Source of the DNA: Candidatus Dadabacteria bacterium
Lineage (GTDB): Bacteria; Desulfobacterota_D; UBA1144; Nemesobacterales; Nemesobacteraceae
Direction of reading: 5' to 3'
Assembly (NCBI GenBank): GCA_951812945.1
Contig: CATOTB010000001.1
Coordinates: forward strand, 552,198 to 616,197
Length of the DNA stretch: 64,000 nucleotides
Shown: positions 7,306 to 15,327 of the stretch, one piece after another
Layout of the letters: each line of letters starts with the position of its first letter
Numbering within the stretch: the stretch's first letter is position 1
Program-made: the position numbers and the translations under genes
The notes under the pieces: generated by a model
Told to the model about the DNA's origin: nothing
The model's input: the letters and a program-made list of their open reading frames with translations, nothing else
Database searches by the model: none

Positions 7306-9095
7306 GGGGTAAACCTCCAGACCTTAACAGCACACTTGGCCATATCCGCTTGCCTCCTTTTGATTTGTTTGGGAGACCACTCTTCGCAGTCAGCCAACTG
7401 GCGTGTAATTATCAAGGTGCTATCTTTGTAAAATTCCTTTTTCTTCGTAAAATTTGCGTTGCCTTTATCTCCCGGCCGATCCTCCCCTCTCCCAAGCAGT
7501 GTCAGGTTTCCGATCCTATTGATCCACTCACTTGGGTCCATTTCATAAAATCCCTCCCAGCTCCCCCAGTGCCTGTCTGATTTCGGTAGTATATGCTCTA
7601 CGGTTAACTGACGGTCATTGAGGATTTGGGAACCTCGCTGGTGATGTCTGTTAATACCCATAAGCAACTGTTTGATTTTGTTCCCACCTCTCATGTTCAT
7701 TTCAGAAATCGCTTTCCTAAAATTAGAATCATTTAGAACACTGTAATTTTGACGGTCGCAATCCAACAGGAATTCGGCAAATTTTTTATCGGGAATTTCC
7801 TCTTCCCACGTTATTTTTTTCGCAAAATCGGAGAACTCAGCTTCAAAATGAGAAGGTTCAAACTTGGGGGCAACAAATGCGGTTCTAAGAACAAATGTGG
7901 TTAGCCGACTCAAATTTTTATGCACAATCTCGGCAACCTGTTTCTTTTGAAGATTATCTGTTTCGCTCAAGTATGCGGTCAACAATGCAAAAACTAACGG
8001 CTGGGTTACGGTATATCCGCGTAGTTCCTGAAGAAAAACCACTAGGTTTCTCTTTGAATTTGTTTTCCTGCAGTCAATGTTGAAGGCTCGAGTAAAATCT
8101 GGATTTGGGTTAGAGGCGATTATCGTTTCCGCAAAGAGGCACAGGCTCTTGCGGTCAGCGACTTTCTCCGTAAGTCTATGCACGTACTCTGCCGCAAGTT
8201 CACTGGATTCTTGCGTTTGATTGGCAATTGCTTTACGTACATCGCGATAAAAGCTGTCCTTGCGAAGAAAACCAAATATGGATTGCAGGTGGCATCTCAT
8301 ATACTGTGATGCACGTTCACTCCCTGCTCTCCCGGAAAAAAAAGTATGGATGTTCTCCAAGTTTTCATGCACCGAGTCTTTTCTTTCGGAATCCTGGTCA
8401 GCATTAAAATGCGAGTATATGTAGTTTCGGATTAAATCCAAGTCTTCTAGCCTTTTGCCTCTGCAATTGATGGTCTCGTACACCGCGTTAGGATCAACCT
8501 CTGGCGGAACCTTCAGGCAAGCTATTTCAAGCTTTTGAAGAAGGAAATCAAAATATTCTTCGGATTCTTCAGGTTTTTGTGAAGCAATGAATTCGTCAAT
8601 GATTCTCCAAGCGGACGTGATAGTGCCGTTAGTTCCGATGGCGTTCCCCCGAATCATCTGCTGATACCATACTACGTCATCTCTCTGCGGAGAAATTCTT
8701 GAGGTGTAGCTTTGGGCGTTGTCCAGCGAGCATGCCATGTTTTGATCCAAGTCAAACAGAATACGCAACGCCATTCCTTCACGTTGAGAATCCGATGTCT
8801 CATGCGCGAACTTGCGACAGAGCGCAGCGCAGGTCAGCGAAAACGTTATCATGCGTTGCTGTCCGTCATTGATCTTCCAGTGTCCAGGTTCCTCTTCCAC
8901 GAAAATCACGGTCCCCAAGAAATAGCAATCTCGTTTCTCCTTTACAGCTTCTTTGATATCCAAAAGGAGTTCCTGCACTTGGTTAGTCTTCCAGTCGTAG
9001 TAGCGCTGATACCATGGCACTGAGAACCGACCTTCTCTCAGCAGGTTGGAGAATAGCCAGCAGTCCGCTTTGATCAATGTTTTTTGAGTTGTCAC
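7302..9095 (-). CDS. DUF262-DUF1524 nuclease (SspE/GmrSD-like)
   Basis: This 597-residue protein has the two halves of the GmrSD/SspE family. An N-terminal DUF262 (ParB/Srx-like) domain carries NDGQQR at 76-81. A C-terminal DUF1524 HNH domain carries EHILP at 500-504 and NRIGNLTLL about 20 residues later. GmrSD cuts glucosylated phage DNA; SspE senses phosphorothioate-marked self DNA through the DGQQR site and attacks unmodified phage DNA. The start is placed at the GTG at 9095 because it overlaps the stop of the DndC-like gene as GTGA; a longer frame inside that gene is a shadow. Lying directly behind the sulfur-transfer genes, it is the most obvious effector of the operon. Confidence 0.85.
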   Translation of the reverse strand: MTTQKTLIKADCWLFSNLLREGRFSVPWYQRYYDWKTNQVQELLLDIKEAVKEKRDCYFLGTVIFVEEEPGHWKINDGQQRMITFSLTCAALCRKFAHETSDSQREGMALRILFDLDQNMACSLDNAQSYTSRISPQRDDVVWYQQMIRGNAIGTNGTITSAWRIIDEFIASQKPEESEEYFDFLLQKLEIACLKVPPEVDPNAVYETINCRGKRLEDLDLIRNYIYSHFNADQDSERKDSVHENLENIHTFFSGRAGSERASQYMRCHLQSIFGFLRKDSFYRDVRKAIANQTQESSELAAEYVHRLTEKVADRKSLCLFAETIIASNPNPDFTRAFNIDCRKTNSKRNLVVFLQELRGYTVTQPLVFALLTAYLSETDNLQKKQVAEIVHKNLSRLTTFVLRTAFVAPKFEPSHFEAEFSDFAKKITWEEEIPDKKFAEFLLDCDRQNYSVLNDSNFRKAISEMNMRGGNKIKQLLMGINRHHQRGSQILNDRQLTVEHILPKSDRHWGSWEGFYEMDPSEWINRIGNLTLLGRGEDRPGDKGNANFTKKKEFYKDSTLIITRQLADCEEWSPKQIKRRQADMAKCAVKVWRFTP

Positions 9096-10297
9096 GCAAT
9101 CGTCTCCTCTGTCCGGGAAGAAACCGCTCCGCGCAACTCGTCTCGACATGACTGGACCACGCGGTCCCGGCGCCAAATGTCATGGATTATGTCGAGTTCG
9201 GATTCAGTAATGAGATTTTGTGCGACGCTTTGCTCAAGCTCCTTCAAGCGGTCGAGAATCCGCTTGCGTACATCAAGTGTGAAAGGTCCGAACACGAGAG
9301 TTCCATCAGCACGCGTCTTGGACATTCCGTTCCGTCTAACGTGCTGGCGGTTCGAGTCGTCCTCGCGCAGTTGCATAAGCCACTCGCGAAAGTCGTAAAG
9401 GGTCTCGAAAAAAACTGCATCATCGTGCCCCGAATCAATCAGTCCACGAAGACTGCGGTCCTTCTTTACGACCGTGCATGTCCAGCAGCCGAACCTTGGA
9501 GATGTGGTACCGCAGGAAGGAGCATCTTCCTTTGTAAGCACTAGAGGACATTCTCCTCCCCCAGCATTGCGGTAAAGTGTGATCAGGTCGCGATGTGTAC
9601 CTCCCCATGGGGGCTTACGCTGAATAAGCGTGATCCACACGTCTTCGTCCTTGAACTCGGCGATCGGGGAGAACATTTGGCACTCGGGGATAGTGCTATG
9701 GCGACTCATAGTTGTTCCCGAGGCCCCATGTTTTTTCATGTTGCGACGGCGGTTAGTAGACTCGCTTTTACGTGTTCCAACAAGTAACACTGCACGCTTG
9801 TGAGAGCGGACTAACCTTTCTAGCAGCCGGTTGGTGGGAATGATCTTCATACGGTCTGTACACCAGCGAAAATTGCGCGTAGGCGGTATATAGCCACGAC
9901 CGATAACATTCACCCAGAATGTCTGATCAATGTTGGGCGTTGTAATCTTCGTTTCTATTGGCAGACCCTGGCTTTTTGCTGCCGCACCTATTTTTCTCAT
10001 TGTGTTTTTCAGGTGACGAACAACCAGTGGTGACTCCACGAGCGTGTCGTTGCCTACCACATAAACCTTGCGCCGCCGTTCAGAGTGCGGCAGGGAAGCC
10101 ATAACTTCCCAAGTCATCTGCAAAAGCAGTGTTGAGTCTTTTCCACCCGAGTATGCCACAACCCACGGGTCATTGTGCTTGCGCAGGTATTCTTTCCGTA
10201 TAACGTTGATGGCTGAGTTAAAACATTCAACCGCTCGGGCGATATTCCCATCACCGCCGGAAGAAACAACTTGTGTTGACGACAATTGCCTGCTCAT
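9092..10297 (-). CDS. dndC: DndC/SspD-like PP-loop sulfurtransferase
   Basis: This 401-residue member of the PAPS-reductase/PP-loop ATP pyrophosphatase superfamily has SGGKDS at 50-55. Several cysteines sit where DndC holds an iron-sulfur cluster: RWCTDRMK, GGECPL, PSCG and GCWTC. DndC and SspD adenylate DNA and help put sulfur into the backbone as phosphorothioate, with sulfur delivered by a cysteine desulfurase. That partner gene is directly upstream, overlapping as ATGA. DndC is usually nearer 500 residues, so this is a shorter form. DndB, DndD and DndE are not in the window. The fold and sulfur role are well supported; a DNA substrate is inferred from the neighbours. Confidence 0.85.
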   Translation of the reverse strand: MSRQLSSTQVVSSGGDGNIARAVECFNSAINVIRKEYLRKHNDPWVVAYSGGKDSTLLLQMTWEVMASLPHSERRRKVYVVGNDTLVESPLVVRHLKNTMRKIGAAAKSQGLPIETKITTPNIDQTFWVNVIGRGYIPPTRNFRWCTDRMKIIPTNRLLERLVRSHKRAVLLVGTRKSESTNRRRNMKKHGASGTTMSRHSTIPECQMFSPIAEFKDEDVWITLIQRKPPWGGTHRDLITLYRNAGGGECPLVLTKEDAPSCGTTSPRFGCWTCTVVKKDRSLRGLIDSGHDDAVFFETLYDFREWLMQLREDDSNRQHVRRNGMSKTRADGTLVFGPFTLDVRKRILDRLKELEQSVAQNLITESELDIIHDIWRRDRVVQSCRDELRGAVSSRTEETIA

Positions 10298-11577
10298 TCT
10301 GTGTTTTCCTGTACTGTGGCAACATCTGATTTGATTTCATGGTTGTTGTGAAAAGGTTTGTCGGAGTTTGAAGACTGCCACTGCAGCGACAGTTCTCGCA
10401 ACAATCCGACGGATTCGCACACGCGTGTCACAGCAAGATCGATTTCATCCTTGGTGGTTAGTCTTCCAAGACTAAAGCGTACCGAACAGTTTGCTGCGTT
10501 TTCCGATACTCCAAGTCCCAGCAAGACATGTGAAGGTTCGATGCTGGACGAGGTGCAGGCTGATCCTGATGAGATTGCAACATCCTTGAGAGACATCATA
10601 AGAGACTCGTTCTCGACACAAGCAAAACTTACGTTGAGAATCCCCGGTACTCTGTGTTCTTGGTTTCCGTTGAAGGTAGTCAGCCTGATTTCTGCAAGAC
10701 CGTCCAGCAGATATCTGTCAAGTGTAGCCATGGTTTCTGCGTCTTGGTGCAGGCGCTCTTTCGTCAACCGGGCCGCCTCGCCCATGCCGACCAGTTGGTG
10801 TGTGGGAAGAGTTCCGGGACGGATACCTGCTTCCTGTCCACCGCCGTGCATCTGCGGCTTTATACGTAAGCTCGAACAACCCCTGACATACAACGCTCCG
10901 ACGCCTTTAGGCCCGTACATCTTGTGCCCGCTGAGCGAAATCAGGTCCACGGGTGCGCTGCGCACGTCAATTGGCAGTCGGGCGGAGCTTTGCGCCGCAT
11001 CCACGTGAAACCATATTCCCCTGTCCCTTGCGAGTTGACCTATCGAATCAATATCCGTGATTGTGCCTACCTCGTTATTGACATGCATGAGGGATATCAG
11101 GACGGTGTTATCTCTGAGTACCTCACCTACCATTTTCGGCGAAATCATTCCGTGCTGATCGGGGGCAATGTAGGTAATTTCGAATCCTTCAGAGGCCAAA
11201 TAAGCACAGGAATCAAGAACTGCTTTATGCTCAATGGCTGAAGTTACAATATGAGCACTTCGATCAGTACATCCGTGGGCCACTCCTTTTATAGCTAAAT
11301 TGATGGATTCCGTCGCCCCGGATGTCCACACAATTTCCGAAGGATCGGAGTTGATTAATTCAGCTAGATGACATCTTGCCGTTTCCACTGCCTCTTCTGC
11401 TACCCGTCCGAAATAGTGAGAGTGTGAAGAGGGGTTGCCAAAATTATCTTCAAAGCCCAAATGCCGAACCATGGCATTTATTACGGATTGGTCAGTAGGA
11501 GTTGTGGCGGCGTAATCCAGATAGACTATAGGGTGTGAATTCTTGCGACGAACTTCTATCTCATGATGCCTGCTCAT
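10294..11577 (-). CDS. dndA: Cysteine desulfurase (DndA/IscS type)
   Basis: This PLP enzyme of 427 residues takes sulfur from cysteine and passes it on as a persulfide. Visible features are YLDYAATTP at the start, SGATE near 86-90, the PLP lysine 219 in SLSGHKMYG, and the catalytic Cys341 in SSGSACTSS. It is the first enzyme gene of the sulfur-modification operon and overlaps the DndC-like gene by 4 nt, so a role as sulfur donor for DNA phosphorothioation is likely. I chose ATG 11577, which gives a normal family N-terminus. It lacks its own ribosome site but overlaps a short upstream ORF that has one; GTG 11625 is the alternative. A housekeeping Fe-S role is less likely because a suf locus starts at 63 kb. 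Confidence 0.88.
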   Translation of the reverse strand: MSRHHEIEVRRKNSHPIVYLDYAATTPTDQSVINAMVRHLGFEDNFGNPSSHSHYFGRVAEEAVETARCHLAELINSDPSEIVWTSGATESINLAIKGVAHGCTDRSAHIVTSAIEHKAVLDSCAYLASEGFEITYIAPDQHGMISPKMVGEVLRDNTVLISLMHVNNEVGTITDIDSIGQLARDRGIWFHVDAAQSSARLPIDVRSAPVDLISLSGHKMYGPKGVGALYVRGCSSLRIKPQMHGGGQEAGIRPGTLPTHQLVGMGEAARLTKERLHQDAETMATLDRYLLDGLAEIRLTTFNGNQEHRVPGILNVSFACVENESLMMSLKDVAISSGSACTSSSIEPSHVLLGLGVSENAANCSVRFSLGRLTTKDEIDLAVTRVCESVGLLRELSLQWQSSNSDKPFHNNHEIKSDVATVQENTE

Positions 11578-11653
11578 AATAAATCTGACCAGAACAACAG
11601 TTTTTAGGCGTGTAGGGTATTTCACACCCCTTCATTTTGGTCAAAGAAAACAT
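11561..11653 (-). CDS. Possible 30-residue leader peptide with three Cys codons
   Basis: This small ORF has a strong ribosome site (GGGAGGA, 9 nt before the ATG at 11653). It encodes 30 residues including a Cys at 10 and a Cys-Cys pair at 19-20, and stops 17 nt inside the cysteine desulfurase gene in another frame. The desulfurase ATG has no ribosome site of its own, so its translation may depend on ribosomes finishing this ORF. A Cys-rich leader before an enzyme that consumes cysteine suggests attenuation-style control, but this is inference. Within it GGGT/ACCC and GGTGT/ACAC pairings could compete. Confidence 0.4.
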   Translation of the reverse strand: MFSLTKMKGCEIPYTPKNCCSGQIYYEQAS

Positions 11654-11806
11654 ATTGTTCTATCCTCCCGATTCTAATAATAATATACAGCAGAATTTTC
11701 CGATAGGGTAATTTAGCCACGTCAAGGGGAAAACGTATCTACTTTTCTTTGTCTGCGGGAGATGTTGCCGACTGGCTTTGAAAGTTTCCTGTTAAAAAAA
11801 GCTATA

Positions 11807-13057
11807 TCACCTTCTGGTTACACGTTTACACTGCTTGATTACGACTTGTTCTATGCGTTGCAGTGCCGGATATTCGCCGAACTGCTCCTCAAAAAAAGTT
11901 CTTGTTAAAACGAGATTCTCAAACAACTGGGCCGCAACCTCCTGAACAAGACCAAGCAAGTACCGCGGCCTTATATCGCATTGCCCAGCCATCTCTTCCC
12001 AATGGCGTCTGACTATGATGCCGGGGTTTCTTTCTTTTCCCACCGACAACGCTAGGTGATGATCGATTCTCTCTATTGCCCGGGTGCACACGAGATCGTA
12101 AAAAGGCGCCAGCAGAACCTCTCCGTTATCCTTATATAGAAGGGATAGATTCTTGACGTGCCCGTCTGAATTTCCCGCAAGCACGTTGAAAATCTGCCAG
12201 CGCAGCAAATGCGGAAGATCCGTTGCCGGGTCGCTTGATACGTCCCGAAGCATCCCGAAGCACTGAGCGAATGACGGTCCACCGTCTTCCTGGTATTTTT
12301 TTTCGTGGCCGTATCCAAGAGCTTGACAGAAGTCTTCCTGATGCGCTCGTAGCACCTCTCCTTCGTCGCTTAGGAACCGGTCGTAGCGCTTCGTAATCGT
12401 ATAATGAATGCTGTTTGCAGACCGCAACTCGATGTTGACGACTGGCAGGCCGACAGCCCGGGCGAGCAGTGTGGTAAAGGTTTCGTAAGCGGGAACGTTG
12501 CGATATTCCGCAATCTCAAACTTGAGTATATGGCTTGAAGGAGATTCCTCCCGCGGAAGCAGATACTTCCCCTCCCGCACGAGAATCGGAAATTTATTCT
12601 GGGCGCCCGCAAGCGAGAACCTCGGTCTTTTCTCACCTGGCCAGGAGTACGGCTGTCCGCGTTGAGAGACTATATCTGCCAGTTCCTCATCGTTTATCGG
12701 GCGATAGCTGTGTTGCGTTAATGGTTTCCGCTCCACCGGAAGAACTGACAAGGCGCCGGCGCATTCGCCGCCGATGGCGCGCAGCAGGTTAAAGTCCGTG
12801 TCCGATATCTTAAGGTCGCGGACGACGCGTTCCCGGAAACCGCCTTCGGGAAGCAGATTGGCGAAGAACCGGTGGGCAACGCCTTGCTCCGCCGTAAATT
12901 CCCCGGCGCCAAGAGGGAGAGTCTGCGAGATGGCGAATCCTCCGCCCGAAAGCCAGTCGGGGTCATAGCGGAAGCCTATATGGCCGAAGGAATCTCGACG
13001 CAAACGACCTGTCAGCCTGTGCCCGCTCCATACGTTTAGCGTGTCGGGGTCACTCAT
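11807..13057 (-). CDS. hipA: HipA-family serine/threonine kinase toxin
   Basis: This 416-residue HipA-type kinase has the glycine-rich loop SLAGAQNK at 148-155, the catalytic NSDGHVKN at 296-303 and the metal-binding PFYDLVCT at 318-325. HipA toxins phosphorylate an aminoacyl-tRNA synthetase (GltX in E. coli) and stop growth. The partner HipB is encoded upstream with an 8-nt overlap, giving the usual antitoxin-first order. The protein appears complete with all catalytic residues, so it is probably active. It lies between the sulfur-modification operon and an AbiE pair, fitting a defence island. The first 100 residues match the HipA N-subdomain 1 region. Confidence 0.92.
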   Translation of the reverse strand: MSDPDTLNVWSGHRLTGRLRRDSFGHIGFRYDPDWLSGGGFAISQTLPLGAGEFTAEQGVAHRFFANLLPEGGFRERVVRDLKISDTDFNLLRAIGGECAGALSVLPVERKPLTQHSYRPINDEELADIVSQRGQPYSWPGEKRPRFSLAGAQNKFPILVREGKYLLPREESPSSHILKFEIAEYRNVPAYETFTTLLARAVGLPVVNIELRSANSIHYTITKRYDRFLSDEGEVLRAHQEDFCQALGYGHEKKYQEDGGPSFAQCFGMLRDVSSDPATDLPHLLRWQIFNVLAGNSDGHVKNLSLLYKDNGEVLLAPFYDLVCTRAIERIDHHLALSVGKERNPGIIVRRHWEEMAGQCDIRPRYLLGLVQEVAAQLFENLVLTRTFFEEQFGEYPALQRIEQVVIKQCKRVTRR

Positions 13058-13337
13058 CGATTTTTCTCTCGTTTTTCGGAAACTGGTGAGGAGGAGTTAT
13101 CCCTCGGGGCTGTATTACGACTTCAAGTCCTACTGTTCGCAACGCTTTTAATATTTTGCCGATTTCGGCGGTTTCCTTGCCTCGCTCGAACTCGGAGAGA
13201 AAACGGGGACTTAAGTTTCCCAACCCGGAAACCGTTTCGAGTGTAAGATGTCGATTCTTACGGTGGGCACGGGCTATGCGGCCCAATTCTTCCGTTGATC
13301 GGATGATTCCATATTCTGGGTTTTGTTTTTTCATCAT
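13050..13337 (-). CDS. hipB: HipB-family antitoxin, Xre-type HTH
   Basis: This 95-residue protein has a central helix-turn-helix: IARAHRKNRHLTLETVSG, then LSPRFLSEFERGK, the usual HipB/Xre pattern, followed by a short tail that in HipB contacts the toxin. It should neutralise HipA and repress the pair. I chose the ATG at 13337; a TTG at 13361 would sit inside an inverted repeat (13353-13384) that looks like the operator. Overlap with hipA implies coupled translation. Confidence 0.88.
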   Translation of the reverse strand: MMKKQNPEYGIIRSTEELGRIARAHRKNRHLTLETVSGLGNLSPRFLSEFERGKETAEIGKILKALRTVGLEVVIQPRGITPPHQFPKNERKIDE

Positions 13338-13352
13338 GTCACCAAAAATATT

Positions 13353-13384
13353 CCTGTACAATAAAATTTATCATCTTGTAGAGG
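13353..13384. promoter_or_regulatory. Inverted repeat upstream of hipBA
   Basis: CCTGTACAA (13353-13361) faces TTGTAGAGG (13376-13384): 8 of 9 positions pair, with a 14-nt spacer. It lies 16 bp before the hipB ATG, where HipB operators are found. The 9-14-9 geometry is the same as in the repeat before the AbiE pair. Confidence 0.5.
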
Positions 13385-13616
13385 TAAAACCAATCAATAA
13401 TTACTGCACGTGATAATATGGCTCATAAAAGCTGTTTAATATAATAGATAGTTGCGTACAGTAAAAAGTAATTGATATCCTGTAATATTCAGATTGAATT
13501 ATCGCACAGTTCTAAAGGCAGACGAGTCTCGGTTAAAAATCTTCCTGGAAATCTCCCACAACTTGGGCAAGAGATGGAATCCTCGGAGTCGGGACCGATA
13601 GACTCTTCACTTGAAA
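13385..13616. other. Divergent intergenic region between hipB and abiEi
   Basis: This AT-rich stretch separates two divergently transcribed toxin-antitoxin operons and should hold promoters for both. I see no gene; a 73-codon plus-strand frame at 13472-13693 overlaps the AbiE control region and has no support. Confidence 0.5.
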
Positions 13617-13648
13617 TTTGTCAGATTCTTTATTATATTTCTGACAAA
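13617..13648. promoter_or_regulatory. Perfect inverted repeat before the AbiE pair
   Basis: TTTGTCAGA (13617-13625) and TCTGACAAA (13640-13648) form a perfect 9-bp inverted repeat with a 14-nt AT-rich spacer containing TATATT. It lies 20 bp before the antitoxin start. AbiEi antitoxins are known to repress their own operon by binding inverted repeats, so this is a likely operator. Confidence 0.6.
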
Positions 13649-13668
13649 CTGATAAGGAATAGACAACA

Positions 13669-14265
13669 ATGCGCAGTTTATCTGATGAAATAATGGAATA
13701 CGCAGAGGCTTTGCCTGAAGGTTCGCCGTTATGCCCGAACGACTTCCTGCATCTCGGTAGCCGTCCGGCAATCTATCAGGCATTGTCACGTCTTACCCGT
13801 CAGGACAGGATTATGCGTATATGTCAGGGCGTATATGTCAGAACCGTTGAAACCCGTTTCGGCAGGTGCGGTCCTAGAATCGGAAAAGTGATTGAAGCGC
13901 TTTCCAAACTGTGGGGAGAGACTATCGTTTACTCGGCTGGCAGTTCGGCGAATTCTCTCGGCCTTACCACTCAGGTTCCTATGCGGGAAGTTTATTTCAC
14001 ATCGGGACCTAGTCGACAGCTCCGTTTCCGGGCTCTGAGGGTAGATTTACGTCATGCTCCGCGCTGGCAACTATTAGGAGGGAACAGACCCTCCGGCATT
14101 CTCATTCGGGCACTGGCTTTCCTGCACCCCGACGAGGTGGATGAGGCCTTGGACAAGGTCGTGCCCCGGCTTTCGGATGCGGACACGGCCGAACTCGTAG
14201 CCGCACGTGCAATACTGCCGGAATGGATCGCGAAGCCCTTGGGAGCTTTTGTAAATCATGGCTGA
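13669..14265 (+). CDS. AbiEi-type antitoxin (DUF6088-like)
   Basis: This 198-residue protein has an N-terminal winged-helix look (about residues 15-60, ending in RICQGVYVR, the typical wing of AbiEi and DUF6088 proteins). A C-terminal domain follows with YSAGSSANSLGLTTQ and a VYFTSGPSRQLRF strand pair. AbiEi represses the operon and counters the nucleotidyltransferase toxin of a type IV system, without tight toxin binding. It overlaps the toxin gene by 8 nt. The inverted repeat before it supports autorepression. The pairing makes the call solid. Confidence 0.85.
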   Translation: MRSLSDEIMEYAEALPEGSPLCPNDFLHLGSRPAIYQALSRLTRQDRIMRICQGVYVRTVETRFGRCGPRIGKVIEALSKLWGETIVYSAGSSANSLGLTTQVPMREVYFTSGPSRQLRFRALRVDLRHAPRWQLLGGNRPSGILIRALAFLHPDEVDEALDKVVPRLSDADTAELVAARAILPEWIAKPLGAFVNHG

Positions 14266-15277
14266 TCAAACTTTATTCCAGTTATTATCGACTGACGAGA
14301 AATACTATACTCTGAGGGTGGCCGCGGAACACAGCGGGCATCGGCCATTTGTGTTCGAAAAAGACATCTGGGTTGTCCAGATACTTAAAATCCTTTTTGA
14401 CGCGCCATTCGGAAAAGACTTGGTTTTCAAAGGAGGCACGTCTCTCTCGAAAGCCTATAACGCGATCCGGCGCTTTTCCGAGGATCTTGACATCACCTAC
14501 GATATTCGCGCCTTCGCGTCTGATATCGTGGGTGACTATGAGGATGCGATTCCGCCAAACCGCAGTCAGGAGAAGCGCTGGACAAAGGCGATACGAAAGC
14601 GTCTTGAAGAATGGACACGGGAAGAGGCCCGTGCGGTGATAGAGGAGGGACTTGTCCATGCCGGTTTTCATGCTGCGGGGTTTCGTACCGAAAATGATCA
14701 GATTTACATCGCCTACAAACCGCTGTTCGAATATCCCGGTTTCGTCGAGCCGGAAGTGAAGGTGGAATTCGGCGCGCGTTCTACCGGCGAACCTTGCGTG
14801 GAGCGGCGGGTTGAATGCGACATTGCTGACCTGATGCCGGAAATCATTTTCCCCTCGACCGATCTGTCCGCTATGGTTGCCGAGCGCACTTTCTGGGAAA
14901 AAGCTACTTCCATGGATGTGTTCTGCAGGCGAAACCGCGGTCGCGGCAACCGCCTCTCAAGGCACTGGCACGATCTGATCCGTCTTGATGACGCGGGGTA
15001 CGGAGAAAAGGCGCTTGCCGACCGCGACCTGGCGCTTTCGGTTGCCCGCCACAAGTCGATGTTCTTTCCGGAGAAAGACGCCGAGGGGAACCGGATTGAC
15101 TACGAGGCGGCCGTGAGAGGAGAACTGCAGCTGGTTCCGACCGGGGAGGCCTACGCTCTGCTCGCGGACGACTACGAAGCCATGGTCAGGGCAGATATGT
15201 TCTTCAATGACCCCGAACCGTTTGAGAATATCATGGAACGGTGCGCCGGTATCGAGTCAAGAGCGAATAACCTTTAA
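14258..15277 (+). CDS. AbiEii/AbiGii-family nucleotidyltransferase toxin
   Basis: This 339-residue protein has the signature of AbiEii toxins: FEKDIWVVQ near 33-41, then FKGGTSLSKAY at 57-67 and RFSEDLD at 72-78, the GGTS and DxD-like nucleotidyltransferase motifs. A later LxKATSMDVFCRR-like segment contains the lysine region. These enzymes transfer nucleotides, in known cases to tRNA ends, and block translation during phage infection. The protein looks complete. It shares an operon with the AbiEi-type gene and ends 50 bp from the convergent HNH gene. Confidence 0.88.
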   Translation: MADQTLFQLLSTDEKYYTLRVAAEHSGHRPFVFEKDIWVVQILKILFDAPFGKDLVFKGGTSLSKAYNAIRRFSEDLDITYDIRAFASDIVGDYEDAIPPNRSQEKRWTKAIRKRLEEWTREEARAVIEEGLVHAGFHAAGFRTENDQIYIAYKPLFEYPGFVEPEVKVEFGARSTGEPCVERRVECDIADLMPEIIFPSTDLSAMVAERTFWEKATSMDVFCRRNRGRGNRLSRHWHDLIRLDDAGYGEKALADRDLALSVARHKSMFFPEKDAEGNRIDYEAAVRGELQLVPTGEAYALLADDYEAMVRADMFFNDPEPFENIMERCAGIESRANNL

Positions 15278-15327
15278 GACCTTTCAAAAGATTTTCTTTC
15301 CCGCCGAGACCATTTCAAAGTTTCTGT

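Noticed and set aside
9095-9176. Longer start for the DUF262 gene reaching into dndC
   Set aside because: The extra 27 codons are antiphase shadow of dndC; the GTG overlapping the dndC stop is the natural start.
10358-11008. 216-codon plus-strand frame opposite the cysteine desulfurase gene
   Set aside because: It is an antisense shadow of a gene with clear PLP and Cys motifs; the translation is Ser/Arg-rich noise.
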